A stretch of DNA of 64,000 nt from Siphonodentalium dalli (lineage: Eukaryota; Mollusca; Scaphopoda; Gadilida; Siphonodentaliidae). The stretch lies in the NCBI GenBank assembly GCA_032622095.1, contig CP136064.1, positions 41,813,912 to 41,877,911 on the forward strand. Direction: 5' to 3'. The translations under genes were made by a program, and so were the position numbers. Every line of letters starts with the position of its first letter. The stretch's first letter is position 1. Shown piece by piece: positions 52,101 through 55,100 of this stretch. The notes beneath the pieces were generated by a model, which did no database searches, was not told the origin of the DNA, and saw nothing but the letters and a program-made list of their open reading frames with translations.

Positions 52101-55100
52101 TATATGCGAGTCGACCATAACACATACCAAATTTAATTCCATTCAGTTCAGACATACTAAAGTTATCATCCGGAAACCAATAGAGAATGGACAGACAGAC
52201 ATACCATTAACATAACACATCCCGTTTTATTTAAAACGGCATTTGATTGACAGCATCAATTCTCGATTAATGTCACATTTGATAAATAATAGGAAATTCA
52301 CTGCCATCAGAACATATTTTTGCTAAAGGAAAATTTTGCACACAACAGCTCATAATTTGATAAGTGATAGCAAACTGGGCTAAATACACACCAGCAGTAG
52401 TTCCTTCTTGCATCTCAATCTGCCAGTATGTCAGCGCAGAACTGCTGGGAAACAATGTCTTAGGATTGGTCTGGTCCACTGGTCGCAGTCTGAGATGAAC
52501 TGTCAACAGGATAAAGTATACAGTGTACTGACACAACTATCAGTGGATATCAGATAAACAATATTTTCAAATCAACAACAGAAAATATTCAAGAAAAGTA
52601 TTTTAATTCAAACAAACATGTTTTATGAAATGTATCATGTATGTACTTGTATCGAGATTTAAAATTAATAATAAATACAATAGTGATGCTTAAAAAGTGC
52701 TTATTCCCATAAGGGGGCCTGAACACAAAATTCATATTGTTTCTGTTGTTTTTTCGGAAATCATCTGTATTTCAATCAAATTGACAAGTATATATCAACC
52801 AGCACATTATTTATATAATGTTTCATACATTTATTGTGAACTGACAGCAGGCATTTTTTCTTGAATTAACCTTTAGGAGAAATACAAATGTTTCATCAAA
52901 TTCAACGTACAGTAATGCCCTAAGTAATCGACTCCTTAACCACAGCAGAATTATGGGTAACTTTTCAGGATTTAGTCGGAAATATGGCTTATTGCCATTC
53001 ATCGGAAAGCTCTCAGTGAGAGCTTTTCGATGAATGGCAACAAGCCATATTCCGACTAAATCCTGAAAAGTTACCCATAATTCTGCTGTGGTTAACCCTT
53101 TACCCAACAGAACGGCCCTGTGCCAATGCATTCTCTTATATATGCGAGTCGACCATAGGTCGCCTCGCACATATAAGAGAATGCATTGGCTTAACACATT
53201 AAAAATTATAAAATTGTTAAAGAATGTAAGAAAAAATGGTAAAAAGTGTTAAAAAAAGATTTTTTTTAGGCCAATGCATTCTCTTATATATGCGAGGCGA
53301 CCTATGGTCGACTCGCATATATAAGAGAATGCATTGGCACAGGGCATAACTGTAACTATCACAATGTGGTCAAGGAGCCGATTCCAATGATATCCATATT
53401 TGTATGGTTCTATTGAGACAGACCGAAGATATTTTAGGCTGTTGAAGCTTTATTTGGCCGGTTTTGGCCGGTTTGTTGGGTAAAAGGTTAAGAAGTTGAT
53501 TACTTAGGACATTACTGTATTAATAAGCAAATAATATGCCAAACAGGCCTCAAAATATGGTGCTAGACATTTGCAGAATGGGGTCCCCAGAGGGTGAATT
53601 TAGTGATGCTACCCAACACAGCAAGCTAGCATCACCAAACTCATCCTCTGGGGACTTCATTGTGCATGGCCTCATCTGCTATGGAAGACCTAGACTCAGA
53701 TTTAAGTTACCAGATGGTGACGATTGTGATGTGCACCCATTGGGCACCTGACTATAAATTAATTGTGTCGTCTGCCAATTTGGGGATATAGAGAAATTAA
53801 ACCAAAAAAGTTCAATAAACTTTCTAAAGAAATTTCTAAAGAAACTAAACTAAAACAGTTCCATGAGTTGAGGCCTAAGCAGAATGAGGACCCCAGAGTG
53901 TGAATTTAGTGATGCTAGTCCACTGTGCATGGTTGTATCACTAAACTCACCTCACCCTCTGGGGACCTCATTCTGCAAATGGCTTGCACCATATTGAGGC
54001 ATATATGACAAAAATTTAATCATACCATCTTCTGTGACTTCATCACCAAACAGGCCTTCAGCTACCAGATACGCTTCCATTTCTTTGTGGTAGAAACGTA
54101 TCAGATCGCCAACCTGAAAATACAACAAAAATGTCCAATTTCAAACCTAAATACATAGGACACTTGACAAGACACCTATTAAATTATAACTGACAGATAA
54201 CCTTATAAATATAATATTTCATTTTAGTTACATTATGAATAATGTTTTTTAGTCCTAACTAAACATTACAAAACGTTATGTTTTTAAAAATAAAAAGTTA
54301 AAAAGTAAAAAAAAAACCAAACATTTATAATAGACAATTGCAATAGATTATTGCAGATTATGTTGGATGTTGAACTAAAAACATTTTTTTACACATATTA
54401 CAGTAATGCCCTAAGTAATCGACTCCTTAACCACAGCAGAATTATGGGTAACTTTTCAGGATTTAGTCGGAAATATGGCTTGTTGCCCCGAGAGCTTTCC
54501 GATGAATGGCAACAAGCCATATTTCCGACTAAATCCTGAAAAGTTACCCATAATTCTGCTGAGTTTAAGGAGTCGATTACTTAGGGCATTACTGTACATG
54601 AGACTTACCTTGAGTTTGAGTTCATCGTTTGGCTTTGGTTTGTATCGTCTATTAATGGTAAATCCAGATTGTCGTACTGATAAATTAAGCTCCAAACTAA
54701 AAAAGAAAATATAACAATGCTAGATACAGGGCCTGACAGCTATACTTAAAGATTCCCTGTCCGATTTAACACCCCCTAAATTACTATTTATTTGACTTTG
54801 ATGATGATAGATATTTGATTTGAGTCAAGGAACCCTCCCTTAAAAGCTCTGAGCTATTAGAAATACAAGTGCTGAAATATTCATATTCATTAGTGGGAAA
54901 TGTTCAGATAATAAGTCAACGGTCGTTTGTTGAACTTATTATCTGAACATTTCCTAAGAGAACTACTTGTCAATGAGTATTTAGTATAGAAAACAGTAAG
55001 TTATCTAAGGGAAAATAGTTGTCTCTTTCTAGTGTCCCTTTCCCTCTAATAATACCTGCAAGTAATGCAGTAAGTCTTGCATATTGACTTCCATTATCAC

